NCBI GenBank assembly: GCA_964017195.1
Contig: OZ024887.1
Coordinates: forward strand, 60,976,311-61,040,310
DNA length: 64,000 nucleotides
Direction: 5' to 3'
Source of the DNA: Siderastrea radians
Lineage: Eukaryota > Cnidaria > Anthozoa > Scleractinia > Rhizangiidae
The notes under the pieces were generated by a model. That model was not told the DNA's origin. It searched no databases and saw only the letters and a program-made list of their open reading frames with translations. Position 1 is the stretch's first letter. Each line of letters begins with the position of its first letter. Positions 45,564-56,859 of the stretch are shown piece by piece. A program made the position numbers and the translations under genes.

Positions 45564-46451
45564 TCAGTAGCGACCTCGGAATATGTTCCGTATTGTCTCC
45601 ATGAAAGCATGTCGAATGTGTCTCATCTTCCAGCAGTAAATCAGAGGATTCAGGGATGAATTTAGAAACACCAGGGTCACAGTGTAAAGTGACCAAACCA
45701 TTTCAGTAGTAGTTGTTTCAGAGAATTTAATGACAACGAAAGAACAAAGGCGTGGCAAATAACAAATCAAAAACGCGAGGTATACAAAGAATGCTCCGAC
45801 TGCAAATTTTCTCAGTCTCGCAGCATTTTCCATTTCGCCATTCTGTGCTGTTTGTTGTACTTGTTGGGCTTGACTTATCTGGTTTGCGTGGCGACGTACG
45901 GCTAAATAGATCCTGTAGTGAAGTAATGTTGTAGCCAGGAGGCAAGAGATCGCGATAATGGCCAGAATTGCGTGTCTAGCATTTCGTGGGATCCACAACT
46001 CAATCACCGACTAAAATGCGCTAAAGACCCCTATTGAAATCACAGCAAGAACCGCACGCTTTTGAGTCACAATTTCTTGGTATCTGAGATGAAGATGAAT
46101 AGCCAAAAATCTGTCTGCACTTAGAGCCATCACACCAAGAAACGAAGCGTAAACAAATAAACGTCCCGTTGTGAGTCTTGCATTATACGCGGTACTGGTC
46201 GAGCTGCTCTGAGTGTTTGTTGTCAACTCCATGGCCATAACTGCAACGTGCAAAGGTTGGACTATCAAACCAACACCAAGATCAGAAACAGTCAGACTCA
46301 GAAGCAATGTTTTTAGAGGCTTCGGTAACGACGCAGCTTTTCTTAAGGCGTGGATTGTGACACTGTTCAACATGATTGCGGGTTTACATTAGTAAACGTT
46401 TAAGACGCAATTTGCAATGTATGATACGTAGAGCTCCTTTACCTCTGCCAT
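45564..46451 (-). pseudogene. GPCR paralogue with two in-frame stops
   Basis: Full-length relative of the intact receptors (888 bp, start codon at 46451, MAEVKELYVSYIANCVLNVY). A stop follows codon 20, within TM1, and a second interrupts the end of TM4 (VFSAF-stop-SVIELW). No frameshift; the frame otherwise runs through LSADRFLAI, CYLP and SLNPLIYCW to the end. The extracellular segment MELTTNTQSSST resembles the copy at 51254-52179 rather than the one at 61656, although its 5' flank is nearly identical to the latter's. Confidence 0.9.
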
Positions 46452-47897
46452 TTTTCAGAACCTTTGATAAGAACACGGCTGAATGTAAAACGTTTTCAGA
46501 AGGCACTTTCGAGAGACCCCGATCAGAAAGATAAAATCTTTGATCACAATCAGATGTATTTTGTGGTCGTCGTCGTTGTTGTTGTTCTTGTTGTTGTTGT
46601 TGTAAGAATGTTGTTTTAGTTTGCTTTTTGTCCGGCTATTGTTTCTAGAACGGATCGGAATGGCTCAGCCGGGAGGTGATACCCAGTCTTGTTTAAGCAT
46701 CCGATTGGATGTAATCTTGCAGTCTCTTCAATTTGTGTAAATCTGCCTCTGTAACTTGGAAAAAGAAATGCGCGCTTGAACCCAATATACATTGGTTTGC
46801 TAGTCTGTGGTCTTGTTTGGCGTCGTTTGTCTGTGCAGATGGTCACCGATACCATTTTTCTTGTCATTGAAACGCCAGGCTGATTTGGATATGTATTTTT
46901 TCCATAAAAATGAAAGGCCTTACTCAAAACGAATATTAAAGCTCGTCCAATTGTGAAGCGGATTACCGTTATTAGAACACCAACGCAATAGCCCTTTTCA
47001 CAGTTAACTTTTCTCATTTACATTACAATGTATTTGAACGTGGATGTGAGGCAATTTCGGGCAGAAACTGCAAAATTGCCCGAAATTACCTCAAAGCCAC
47101 GTTGAAGACATTGTAATGCAAACGAGAAAAGGTAGCTGTGAAAAGGGCAATTTAATTTATTTTTCTTTGTTTGTGTGTGTACAGCCCTCAGTCATTGCGA
47201 CAAAACGGGCAGCTACGACCAACATGATGATGTCGTTCACAAAATAGCTCGCTAGTGCAAAACGTGGTGCCAGAAATGACGGCTTCTTAATGCTAGCTTA
47301 GTATGGCATAAAAGGTTCAATTTCTCAGATCATGAAATTTCTGTGGCATTGAAAACGATTCGACTAGGGCGTGAAAATCTTTTGTTTCAGTAGGTCCCTT
47401 TGGATGATCAACTACAACTTAGTTAAAGCGCTGCTAAGCTTAAGGGTCATAATTATGTCAAAAGTCTCTCTCTGTTTAGTTTTGGATCTGCATTGTATGC
47501 ATTGTAATTGTTTGTCAAATAAGTTAGCCGTTGATCTGACAAGAAGCACGTAGAGGTTTTCGTAAGAACCGTGTTGTCACGTCCTTATTGTCACTGCAGC
47601 AAAGCAACTGTTTATCGACCTGAATTGTAAAACCGCATGCTGGTGATTGCTTTGTGGTGATCGTTAGTTTTTAACCTCCGATCCAGGGCCAGGTTGCTTA
47701 AGATTAAGTGGGATTTTTTTGGAACCGTTCTCTGTGTTCCGAAGGATTTCCTTGTGCTCTCTTTGTGTTTCCTATACTCACTAATCCCTCTTCGGCCGAG
47801 TTATCCGTGATACCGTGGAAGAAAATCCTCCAGAACATAGGGAATGGTTGCAGAAAATCGCAACTTAGTCTTAAGTTGCTCTATGTAACCGGGCCCA
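46452..47897. repeat. Segmental duplication, copy 1 (pair 62535-64000)
   Basis: The 5' flank of the GPCR pseudogene is nearly identical for ~1.45 kb to the 5' flank of the intact GPCR at 61656-62534, with only scattered substitutions and small indels. The second copy runs off the window end. More diverged relatives lie at 52180-53100 and 57056-57640. Includes a short (GTT)n tract and the hairpin element at 46989. Confidence 0.92.
46989..47152. mobile_element. 164-bp hairpin MITE, copy 1
   Basis: Nearly perfect inverted repeat from GCCCTTTTCACAG to CTGTGAAAAGGGC with a tiny loop near GGGCAGAAACTGC. Absent from the related spacers at ~52675 and ~57240, where the flanks (ACGCAATT-GAATTTATTT) are joined, so those are empty sites. 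Confidence 0.85.
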
Positions 47898-48539
47898 AAC
47901 TTCAATCTCGTTTCAGGGTCTCAAGCTAAGACCCTGTAACGATGTTGTGCGGGCTTTTTATGCCTTTCACGTGAACCAGGTTGTACCGACCAGACTAGAC
48001 TTCATCGGGATCGTCACATATTGCTTTCTAAAAAGACCCTAAAGAGCGCATGTGCAGGAGGCAGAAAGGACCTGTTTATCCCCCCCCCCCCCGGGCAGTC
48101 GGAAGGAAACGCGAGTAACCAGTCTAACCATTCTTTGGTAAACGTCTCACATGCAATCAACATAAGTGTTTTATTCACTTGTAGAAGCCATGTAGTAATT
48201 CTTCATGAAAAAACGAATTTTTTAGACCTCGAGTCTTTTGAAGATATGCGAAAAAATGGTTTTACTGTTGACCGTTTGACTCCAAGCACATAATACTCCA
48301 AGTGAGCCAGTGCTCGTTATTGGAATGAGAAGGAAGTCGAGTGAATATTGGGTCCTTTCTTCCCCACTACCTTTTTTGAGGTAAAAACCAAATAGAGAAA
48401 AATGTGTTCACAGAAGGAAAGGAGCACGAACACTTCTGATTATATGACAGCATCACAAGCTGAGGCAAAAGATCAAGCCGTAAACTATACTGAAACCTTG
48501 TTTGTTATCGCAGTCTCTTTATTGAAAGACTCTCACTTT

Positions 48540-49430
48540 CTGTTTCGAGGGAATGCCCTTTTAATTTAGAGATGAATTTGGAGACACCAGTGTTGCAGAG
48601 CAAAGTGACCAACCTTTTAAAGTGAGATGCAAATCTGCGGCAAATTGTCTTAGTCCCGCGTTCTGTGCTGCTTTTTGAACTTGCTGGGCTTGGCCGATTT
48701 GGTTTCCATGGCGTCTGACGGGTAGATATATCTTGTAATAAAGCGATGTTGTAGCTTAAAGACAAGAGGAGGTACTAAAAGGAAAAAATGACATAGGTAA
48801 TCTTCTGTAAGTTGCAAAGCCGAAGTTACGAGAGAAATGCACTGAAATGCCATATTGAAATAACCACTGCAACAACACGCTTGTGGGTCACGATTTCCTG
48901 GTATCTTAAATGAAGACGAATGGCGAAGAATCTGTCTGCACTTAAAGCCATGACACCAAAGAATAATGCAGAAGAAAGTATATTCACCGTTATGAGATAC
49001 GCGATGTATGTGGTGACACAAATCGGATTGTTTTAACCCTTTAAGCCCTACATCATTATACAAATTCTCCCTACTGGTCTCCATAGATTTTGTTGATTAC
49101 TAATTGGGAGAATCTGTTTAAACATCAAGACAATTCATGTTTGGTGATCATTTGCCAAATTCTCATGATCTGTATGTGTTATGATACACTGATATGATGA
49201 GGAGAAATTTAGTGCTGTTCACTATTGGGGCTTAATGAGTTCATTGGTTTGACCAACTTCTTGGCGCTAACTGCAATAAGCGAAATAGACTGTTAAACCA
49301 ACACCAACAGCAGAAACAGCCAGACAGGAGCTTTTCTTAAGGCGTGGATTGTACTGATCACTTTTAACATAATAGCGGTATAAGATAAGGAAGCATTTCA
49401 GGCGCAGTTAACGATGTACGTCGAAAAGAA
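48540..49430 (-). pseudogene. Heavily eroded GPCR paralogue
   Basis: Recognisable segments on the minus strand, in order: an N-terminal relic near 49340-49420, ALSADRFFAIRLHLRYQEIV near 48880-48960 (the DRF region), YYKIYLPVRRHGNQIGQAQQ near 48680-48740, and a TM7 remnant SPNSSLN near 48570. TM6 is deleted, several frameshifts are present, and a 210-bp repeat (49034-49245) is inserted between TM2 and TM3. Confidence 0.8.
49034..49245 (+). repeat. TTAA-family repeat inserted in eroded GPCR
   Basis: Starts TTAACCCTTTAAGCCCTACA, contains ACAAATTCTCCCTACTGGTC, AAACATCAAGACAATTCATG and GGTGATC, and ends ATTGGGGCTTAAT. The left end has the TTAACCCTTT form of piggyBac-type MITEs. Related copies lie at 33170, 53153 and 57651. 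Confidence 0.7.
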
Positions 49431-50482
49431 CTCTTTTAAGATTGCTTGTTGTATCTCACTGGAGTCCTTAGAAACACTGCTCTGTAAAAGTGCGCGTTAT
49501 ATTAGAGTTCAAATTTGATAAAAAATTGGGTGGCGTGGCCGACAGTTTCAGCCAAGAGCATAGAAAGACGAACAATTTGTCTTTGAAACGTTTTAAGGTG
49601 CCAATATAGTGTGTGCTTCTACATCCCGGATCGGACTAATTTTTTTTACGCCCACTTCAAGATGGCGGCCAATAAACATTCTTAGCAGAAAAAAGAGAAA
49701 ACAACTGTTTAAATGATTCAAAAATTGGTTCGATTCAAACCAGTTCTTTGCTGCTTCTCTAAATTTACACTACAGAAATGTTAGTTTTTCCGAACTGGCC
49801 TTTTTTTTAACGTGTACATCGTGACACCTTGCATCGATGCGAACACTGGTCGTTTTCAAATGATAACCAGCCAAACTGATATTCGTCTAAGTTAAATTGC
49901 GACCTATTGCTGAAGCCAAACAGAAAATCAGTGCTTAATTTTTAATGTTTGACGCTTTGTGAACTTGAAAACGTAATAGGTTGTTCAAGATAAGGAAAAA
50001 CGCAAATGTCCGCCATCTTGAAGTGGGCGTAAAAAGAATTAGTCCGGATCGGTCACGGATACTATGGCGAGTGAACGTAGAGCCAGAAAACAACAAGACA
50101 GGCAGTTAAGTCCTTATAGGAGTTGATTCAGAAGTGTCGAAGAATGGAGTGTAGTGGTTTACTTTAAAGCGGGGAATTTCCAAATATGTCGACAGTTCTA
50201 ATGCTTTCGGGTGAGCACTGAAATCGTTATGTAACGGCGATTTCTTTTTCTTTTTTTTCTTTTTTTTTTTCTGGCGTTTGCTAAAAATTTTAGATTCACG
50301 TGTCTACTGAAATTCCAGTTTAAGTCAACTTATTCATTCCAACTTGTGCTTACATATGAAGCTGTACAAGTGCCGTGTTTAACATTTAACACAACACTTG
50401 CTCCAGATTAGGGGTGCAAACAACTACATTTTAGTAAAGGTATGTGACGAAAACATCGTTGCTTTTCGTTTTAACACTAATA

Positions 50483-50640
50483 TACGCCATTGGGATCAAT
50501 TTTCTCAGAAACGTCATCGGGATCAAGTTTCTTAAAAAATGACATTGGGACCGAGTTTCTTAAAAAACGGCGTTGGGATCAAGTTTCTTAAAAATGCTAT
50601 TGGGATCGTATTTCCTGAAAACCTGCTCGGATCAGGTAGA
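50483..50640 (+). repeat. ~28-bp minisatellite, spacer copy 1
   Basis: Five to six degenerate units close to CATTGGGATCAAGTTTCTTA followed by AAAAACG. The same array recurs at 55372-55556, 59843-60022 and 60295-60450, always in GPCR spacers. Confidence 0.85.
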
Positions 50641-51253
50641 CGCCATGGAATGTAAAAGTTGGGTACCATTTTCTTTTAGTTTTCTCACAAAAAAGGGCAC
50701 TCGCGTTAAATTACATTAAGAATTGCATGAGCTGTTTCATGCGGCAGCTTGTAAAGAAATTTTATATTTGTAACATAGGTTCCGTGCTTTAAATTGATTG
50801 CTTTCGCGTATAATTGTTTGCGTTGCCGTTTTCTTTTTTTTTCTTCTCCTTTTTTTTTCAGCGGTCGCTGAACGCCTGGCAGAGATGTTCATTTCACTTT
50901 TTCAATTCAAAATGGCGGCATAAGAACTTGGGGGGTTTAATTAATGGCGTCAGGCTTGATCACCCAGCCGTCACTGGGAGATTTTCAAGTCATGTGATCT
51001 TCTATTTGCCTGTCTTCTCTCGTCGCCATTTTTCTCATCCCTAGGGAAGAGTCGCAGAACATTGCTGTGTAGCCTTCCGTTGTAAATAAAGTCTGTGTGT
51101 TTTCGGTGTATTGTTTGTTACTAAGATTAACACTACATTTAGTTTTCGACAATTTGTTTGTATATGATTCATTCGGAAAGTAGTAGGTTTTTTAATATCT
51201 GAAATAAAATTTCCACTGTATTTAAAAAACACACAGAGAATCTCATCTGAAGG

Positions 51254-52179
51254 TCATTTAGCTCTTTGAAGTTCACCAGCTTTCCTCAGTGTTGGCTTCA
51301 TGCAGAATACATTCCGCAGTGTGTTGATGAAAGCATGTCGAATGTGTCTCATCTTCCAGCAGTAGATCAGAGGATTCAGAGATGAATTTAGATACACCAG
51401 GGTCACAGTATAAAGTCGCCAACCCTTTACAGTGGTACTTGTTCCAGAGATTATAACGATGACATAAGAACAAATATTTGGCAAATAACAAACCAAAAAC
51501 GCAAGGTACACGAAAAATGTTGCGGTTACAAATTTTCTCATTCTCGAAGCGTTTTCCATTCTGCCATTCTGTGCTGTTTGTTGTACTTGCTGGGCTTCAG
51601 TAATCTGGTTTGCGTGGCGTGTTGCAGTTACATATATCCTGTAGTAAAGCGATGTTGTAGTTAGGAGGCAAGATACCACAATAACCGCCAAAATTGCGTA
51701 TCTAATATTTCTTGGGATCCGCAACTCAATGAACGAGGCAAATGTGCTGAAGAGCCAGATTGAAATCACCGCAGCAACCACACGTTTTTGGGTTACAATT
51801 TCGTGGTATCTGAGATGAAGATGAACAGCCAAGAATCTGTCTGCACTTAGAGCCATCACACCAAGAAACGAAGTGTAAACAAAAAACTTCCAGTTGTGAG
51901 ATTTGCATTATACGTGGTATTGTAAGTCGAGCTGTTCTGAGTGTTTGTTGTCAACTCCATGGCCATAAATGCAACTTGCAAAGGTTGGACTATTAAACCA
52001 ACGCCAAGATCCGAAACAGTCAGACTCAGGAGCAATGTTTTTAGAGGCTTCGGTAACGACGCAGCTTTTCTTAAGGCGTGGATTGTGACACTGTTCAACA
52101 TGATAGCGGTATAAGATAAGTAAACGTTGAAGACGCAATTTGCAATGTATGATGCGTAGAGCTCCTTTGCCTCTGCCAT
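51254..52179 (-). pseudogene. GPCR paralogue with one single-base frameshift
   Basis: The N-terminal part runs from the start at 52179 (MAEAKELYASYIANCVFNVY) through TM2 to LTTGSFLF. The rest continues in another frame from ALSADRFLAVHLHLRY through TM4-TM7 (SSLNPLIYCW) to the stop at 51254. The break lies in a run of six T (minus strand) near 51885, where the paralogues have one more base. Everything else is intact, so this is either a very young pseudogene or a homopolymer error in the assembly. The C-tail (NVFCMKPTLRKAGELQRAK) is longer than in the copy at 61656. Confidence 0.9.
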
Positions 52180-53152
52180 TTTTTAGAGAATGTAAAACGT
52201 TTGCAGAAGACACTTTTCAGAATTTCCTTTCAAGTAGTTTGACCTTGAAAGTTCTAGATTTCAATCAGATGTATTTTGTGGTCGTTGTTGTAAAAATGTT
52301 GTTCCAGTTTGCTTTTTGTCCGACTATTGTTTCGCGAATGGATCGGAATGGCTCAGCCAGGAGGTCCTCCAAGTCTTGTTTAAGCATTCGATTGGTTATT
52401 AGCATTTTTTTCGCTATCTTCAATTTGTGTAAATCCTTTCTGTAACTTGGAAAGAGAAACGTACACTTGAACACAATACCCATTGGTTTGCTAGTCTTCC
52501 GTCCCCTTTGGCGTCGTTTGTCCATGCAGATGGTGGCCGATTTTTCTTGTCATTTAAACACCAGGATGATTTGAATTGGTAATTTTTTCATAAAAATGAA
52601 AGGCCTTACTCAAAACGAGCATTAAAGCTGGTCCAGTTATGAAGCGGAATTGCGTTGTTGTTAGAAAACCGACGGAATTGAATTTATTTTTCTTTGTGTA
52701 TGTACAGCCTTCAGTCATTGCGACAAAACAGGCACTTTGCAGCTGGGAACAACATCATAATGTCATTTTCAAAATAACACGCTAGTACAAAACGTGATGC
52801 CAAAAATGAAAGCTTCTTAGTGTTAGCTTAGTATGGCATATAAAGCTCAATTTCTCATGTCATAACAGTTCTGTAACATTTAGAATGATTCGACCAAGGG
52901 GTGAAAACCATCTGTTTTGTTAGTAGCCAATAGGTGATCACCTTCTATTTAATTAAAGTGCTGCTTAACGGTAATAATTATGTCAAAACTGTCGCCCTTA
53001 GATCTGCGTTTGCAATTGTTTGTCTTGTAAATTGCCCGTTGATCGTTGAAGAAGCTGTTTCGTAAGCTGACAAGGCACACGTAGAGGTTTTCGTAACTGA
53101 GAACCGCATTGATACATCCTTCGTATTATTAAAGTAAAGCAAATGTCACTTT

Positions 53153-53340
53153 AACCCTTTAGGCCCTGATATGAAAATGCATATTCTCAATACTGATCTC
53201 CATACATTTCTTATGGAACTAGTAAGGAGAATTTGTCTAAATATCAAGACATCTTATCATTGGTGATCGGTTTCTTTATTCTTACCACTTGAATGTTTGA
53301 ACACGCGGTGATAATGTTTAGAGAAATTTCATTTTCTGTT
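53153..53340 (+). repeat. TTAA-family repeat in unit A
   Basis: TTAACCCTTTAGGCCCTGAT, then ATGCATATTCTC and GGAGAATTTGTC, ATATCAAGACATCTTATC. Same family as 49034-49245; possibly a piggyBac-type MITE. Right end not well defined. Confidence 0.7.
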
Positions 53341-53756
53341 GACTGTTTGACTCCAAGCATATAATCCTCCAAGAGAGCCAGTGCTCGTTCAGTGGGATAA
53401 GAAGGAAGTCGAGTGAATATTGAGTTCTTTCTTCCCCCACCCCCTTTATTGAGGTAAAAAAAAATGAGAGAAAAAATTATTCACGGATGGAAAGGAGCAC
53501 AACGTCACAAGCTGAAGAGAAAGATCAAGCTGCAATCTATACGACACTGTTTTTGTTATTGCACTCTTCTTATTGAAAGGTTTTCTTCCTCGCAGAGGCT
53601 TCTTTTGTATAGCGATTGTCATTACAACTGTTGTGTGGATTTAAAAAACCTGGGGAATTGAGACTAAAAGGAAACAACTTCGCTTAGGAATGCTGTGGAC
53701 ACTTTGTTTGTTTTTCATCAGGCAAATTGAAAGTTTCTGAAACCCAGCAGACATTC

Positions 53757-53945
53757 TCAATTGAATCTAAAATTGTCATATGTAAGGAATCTCGTATAAT
53801 GGTCAGCTAGCTTGGGTAAGTTCACCAGTTTTACGCAGTTGTGTCTTCGCAGTATCTTCCACAGTGTCTCTATGACGGGTTGTGGAATTATGTCTCCTCC
53901 AGCAATAAGCGGATTCCTGCTACATGACCTTATGTTTTTCGGCAA
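53757..53945 (-). pseudogene. GPCR C-terminal relic (unit A)
   Basis: The minus strand reads RNPLIAGGDIIPQPVIETLW then KILRRHNCVKLVN, aligning with NPLIYCWKMRHIRNAV..LWNMLRSHN of the intact receptors, with a small deletion and substitutions after NPLI. Only TM7 end and tail remain, and no upstream receptor sequence is adjacent. Confidence 0.75.
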
Positions 53946-54281
53946 ACCTTTTCAATTCTAAACACCTCTCAGACTTTAAACAAAAAACCTTTGCCTTAAG
54001 CCTTCAAACAAGTAGTACCAGCTCCTAAGGAGTAAGGTGGTGTTCGTTTCTCAAAACTACTCCCGTAACGTTTCGGTCCCAAATATATTTCGGGGCTTTT
54101 TTGGCTCGTTCTATTACAAAAAGTGTTTGTCAAAACGCCCGAAAGTGTTCTGAATTGTCCTCCAGTATTGTGGGGATCTGCTCTGTGAATCCGAGCTCGA
54201 AAGGTCCTTCTAGAGTATAGCTTTATTATTTTCGGGCATCAAACTGAACACATATCTTACTCTTACTCTTACTCAATCATC

Positions 54282-54315
54282 ATTATTATTATTATTATTA
54301 TTATTATAGTTATTA

Positions 54316-54361
<46 letters not shown>

Positions 54362-54394
54362 TATTATTATTATAGTTATTATTGTTATTATTAT
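54282..54394. repeat. (ATT)n microsatellite, unit A
   Basis: Interrupted ATT/TTA triplet array, longer and less regular than the counterpart at 58928-59012 in unit B. Confidence 0.95.
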
Positions 54395-54551
54395 ACCCAT
54401 TCTTATACCCATTCTTGCCACTCTTCTGCATCAACTTCCATATTAGTTTCTAAAGAAGCTGAGGTGCTGTGTCGTTGGGGAAGTGAAACACAATAATTTG
54501 GATTTACCAACTGAGTTGATAAGGTAAATTGGCCAAATTCTGAGCTGGACT

Positions 54552-54718
54552 TGACTGATATGAAGAATGGTGGATCTACGCTATTGGTAGGAAAATGGCA
54601 GCGTGGAAAACAAGAAAATAATTTTTTCTTGTTTCACTGATGTATTCTTGTTTGTCACGTTGCCATGTTTCTACCAACATCTTTGCTCCACCATTCTTCA
54701 TATAGATCAAGAGCAGCC
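54552..54718. mobile_element. 167-bp foldback insertion present only in unit A
   Basis: Arms GATATGAAGAATGGTGGA and CCACCATTCTTCATAT are inverted. Unit B lacks exactly this piece (GAGCTGGACT joins CACAATTCTT at 59161-59176). Confidence 0.75.
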
Positions 54719-54737
54719 CACAATTCTTTGGATCGCA

Positions 54738-54767
54738 CTGACGAAGGGCTAACGCTCGAAACGTCAG
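54738..54767 (+). ncRNA. Hammerhead-ribozyme-like core, unit A
   Basis: Core order CTGACGA, a short hairpin (GGGC-TAAC-GCTC), GAAAC, GTC. This matches the CUGANGA...GAAA...UH hammerhead layout in the minimal form described for Penelope-like retroelements. Stem III is too short for a stable monomer and I see no clear stem I, so activity is uncertain. The direct CTGACG...CGTCAG complementarity is an alternative simple hairpin. Confidence 0.45.
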
Positions 54768-54837
54768 CTTTCAATTTCTCTTCGGTGGCCTTAACCTTAT
54801 GGAAAATGGAAAATGGTAAAATAATTTATTCCCTCTA

Positions 54838-54901
54838 GACGTTTCAGCAATCCTGCCTTCATCAGTAGTAGCACTGATGAAGGCAGCATTGCCGAAACGT
54901 C
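54838..54901. ncRNA. Inverted pair of hammerhead-like cores, unit A
   Basis: 54838-54865 on minus and 54874-54901 on plus each show CTGATGA, a GGCA...TGCC-type stem II (TGCT in the minus copy), GAAAC and GTC. Together they form a near-perfect palindrome with an 8-nt centre. Such motifs mark the terminal repeats of Penelope-like elements; two tail-to-tail termini suggest a composite or collapsed element. Confidence 0.45.
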
Positions 54902-55371
54902 TAGATCTTGATCCAACAAAGCGTGTTTTTTTCACATTTTCCATTTTCCATAATTCGAAACGCTGCGCAGGACATTTAATTAATTATTTACCGGCCAATT
55001 AAGCTTGTCAACTCAGTTAATAAATTAAAATTTTTATGTTCTAAATATGTCGTTAGCCTTTAATTCTTTTTCTGGGAGTACTAAAAGTCCTTAGAGTTTA
55101 ATAGCAGATTACAGTTCTGAACATGTCACTTTTTTTTTCGTTTGCTAAAACTTTTAGCAATTCACATGTCTACTGAAATTCCAATTTAGTTCAACTTATT
55201 CATTCCAGCTTCCAACTTGTGTTTGCATATCAAGATGTACAAATGCCGTGTTTAAAAGCCTTAACAAAACACCTGCTGCGGATTTGGGGTGCAAACAACT
55301 ACAATGGGCATTAAGAAAAATTAGTAAAACTATGCCACGACTGAAAACGTCGTTGCTGGTACGTTTTAATA

Positions 55372-55556
55372 CGAATAAACACCGTTGAGATCAAGGTTCT
55401 TGAAAACACCATTAAGGACAAGTTTTCAAAAACGCCTATTGGTATCAAGTTTCTTAAAAATGCCATTTGGATAAAGTTTCTTAAAAACAACTTGGGGATA
55501 AAGTTTCTTTAAAACTCCATTTGGATGAAGTTTCTTAAAAACAACTTTGGGATAAA
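55372..55556 (+). repeat. ~28-bp minisatellite, spacer copy 2
   Basis: Units of the AAAGTTTCTTAAAAATGCCA then TTTGGAT type, as at 50483-50640. It ends where the 1.2-kb insertion begins. Confidence 0.85.
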
Positions 55557-55558
55557 TA

Positions 55559-56760
55559 TATGTTATTTACCGGCCGGGAGGTCCGTATAGGGAAAAACTG
55601 TGCCCGCGGTCTTGAGTACGGCCCGAGGCCGCAGGCCGAGGGCCGTACTCAAGACCAAGGGCACAGTTTTTCCCTATACGGACCGACCTAGGCAGGTAAA
55701 TAACATATTTATTTTTTTCCCAACATTTGCGAGTTTGCAGATCAATCTTGAAAGGTTGTCAGAACGCGCGTAAGTTTCACTGAGTCAGATGGCAGGAAAC
55801 CGTGGAGCGAATGTAATCATAAACACTTGTAATATTTTCGACTAGAAACTACCGTATCAACACGGAAAAGGTTGTTTTTCAAGAACAGACACGCACATGG
55901 AAAATCCTGCCCGGCATAGGGATAAACAACCCAATTAAATACTTATAATTAAGCTTAAGCTCACTAAAAACAAAACCAAAGGACTCAATCGTTAGGACAG
56001 GTTTAATTGCCCTTGCGTAAAAAATGAAAGAGAATAATACTTCGAAAAACATTTCTGTTTAGCCTAATTACTTTCTTTTTATGTTTTGCTTCGTACCTGT
56101 AAACGTATGTGCTGGTTCTTTGGATATAAACAATTTAATTATTTAGCGAAATCGTTCGGTTTGATCTCAGCTTTAACCAAAGCGAACGGTGCGCTGGCTT
56201 TTAAGCTTATCTTCATTTACGACAGATGAAAAAGCTGAATTCCAGTTTAAGCCTGCACAATTTCTTGAATGAAAATATACCGAACCTCGTTAATTTAAGA
56301 GAAAAACTGAAAAACGAAGTCATTAAAGTAAATATTGGAGTCAAAAGGCACTGCGGCGATCGCAATTTAAAAACTAAAACTGCTGTGTTAAATGAATTCA
56401 ACAAAAAACTCACTAACCGCCACGCTAAGCTACACAAAATTAAAACGAGTACTTGCCTTTTGAAGGTATTTCAAGGTCTTTAATTCCCCTCCTTGTTGAA
56501 CTTTCCATTTACAACACACACAAGAATTGTGACTTGCCAAAAAAGTCGCATGTTTGAGCCGTAAATAAAAAAATTCTCGAGTTCAACCGAGGTATGTTGT
56601 TTTTCAACTTTCATTCAATAGTTTTCGCGCGGTTAATTCGCGCGCTTACCATGACAAAACCGGTCCGGATAGGAAAAAACTGGACCGGCGGAACGCGCGT
56701 CAACAGCCAATCAAATTCAAGGATTCCGGATTCCGGACCGGAAAAATGCTTAAGAAAAAA
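55559..56760. mobile_element. 1.2-kb insertion with ATAAATA target duplication
   Basis: ATAAATA flanks it (55552-55558, 56761-56767). Unit B has the uninterrupted site (GATAAATACATCTTATTC at ~60018). The left 145 bp form a strong hairpin (ATGTTATTTACC outward; GTCCGTATAGGGAAAAACTG and its inverse). The right end is GC-rich (CCGGTCCGGATAGG) and finishes TTAAGAAAAAA. A + open frame at 56226-56483 matches nothing known. Class uncertain; the A-rich right end would suit a retroposon, the hairpin a foldback DNA element. Confidence 0.75.
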
Positions 56761-56859
56761 ATAAATACATCTTATTCAATGGTTTAACTTATAATACGCG
56801 AGGGTATTTTGCGAGCCCCGAAGGAGCGAGGAAAAATGCGAGCAATGAGCAATAAGAGA

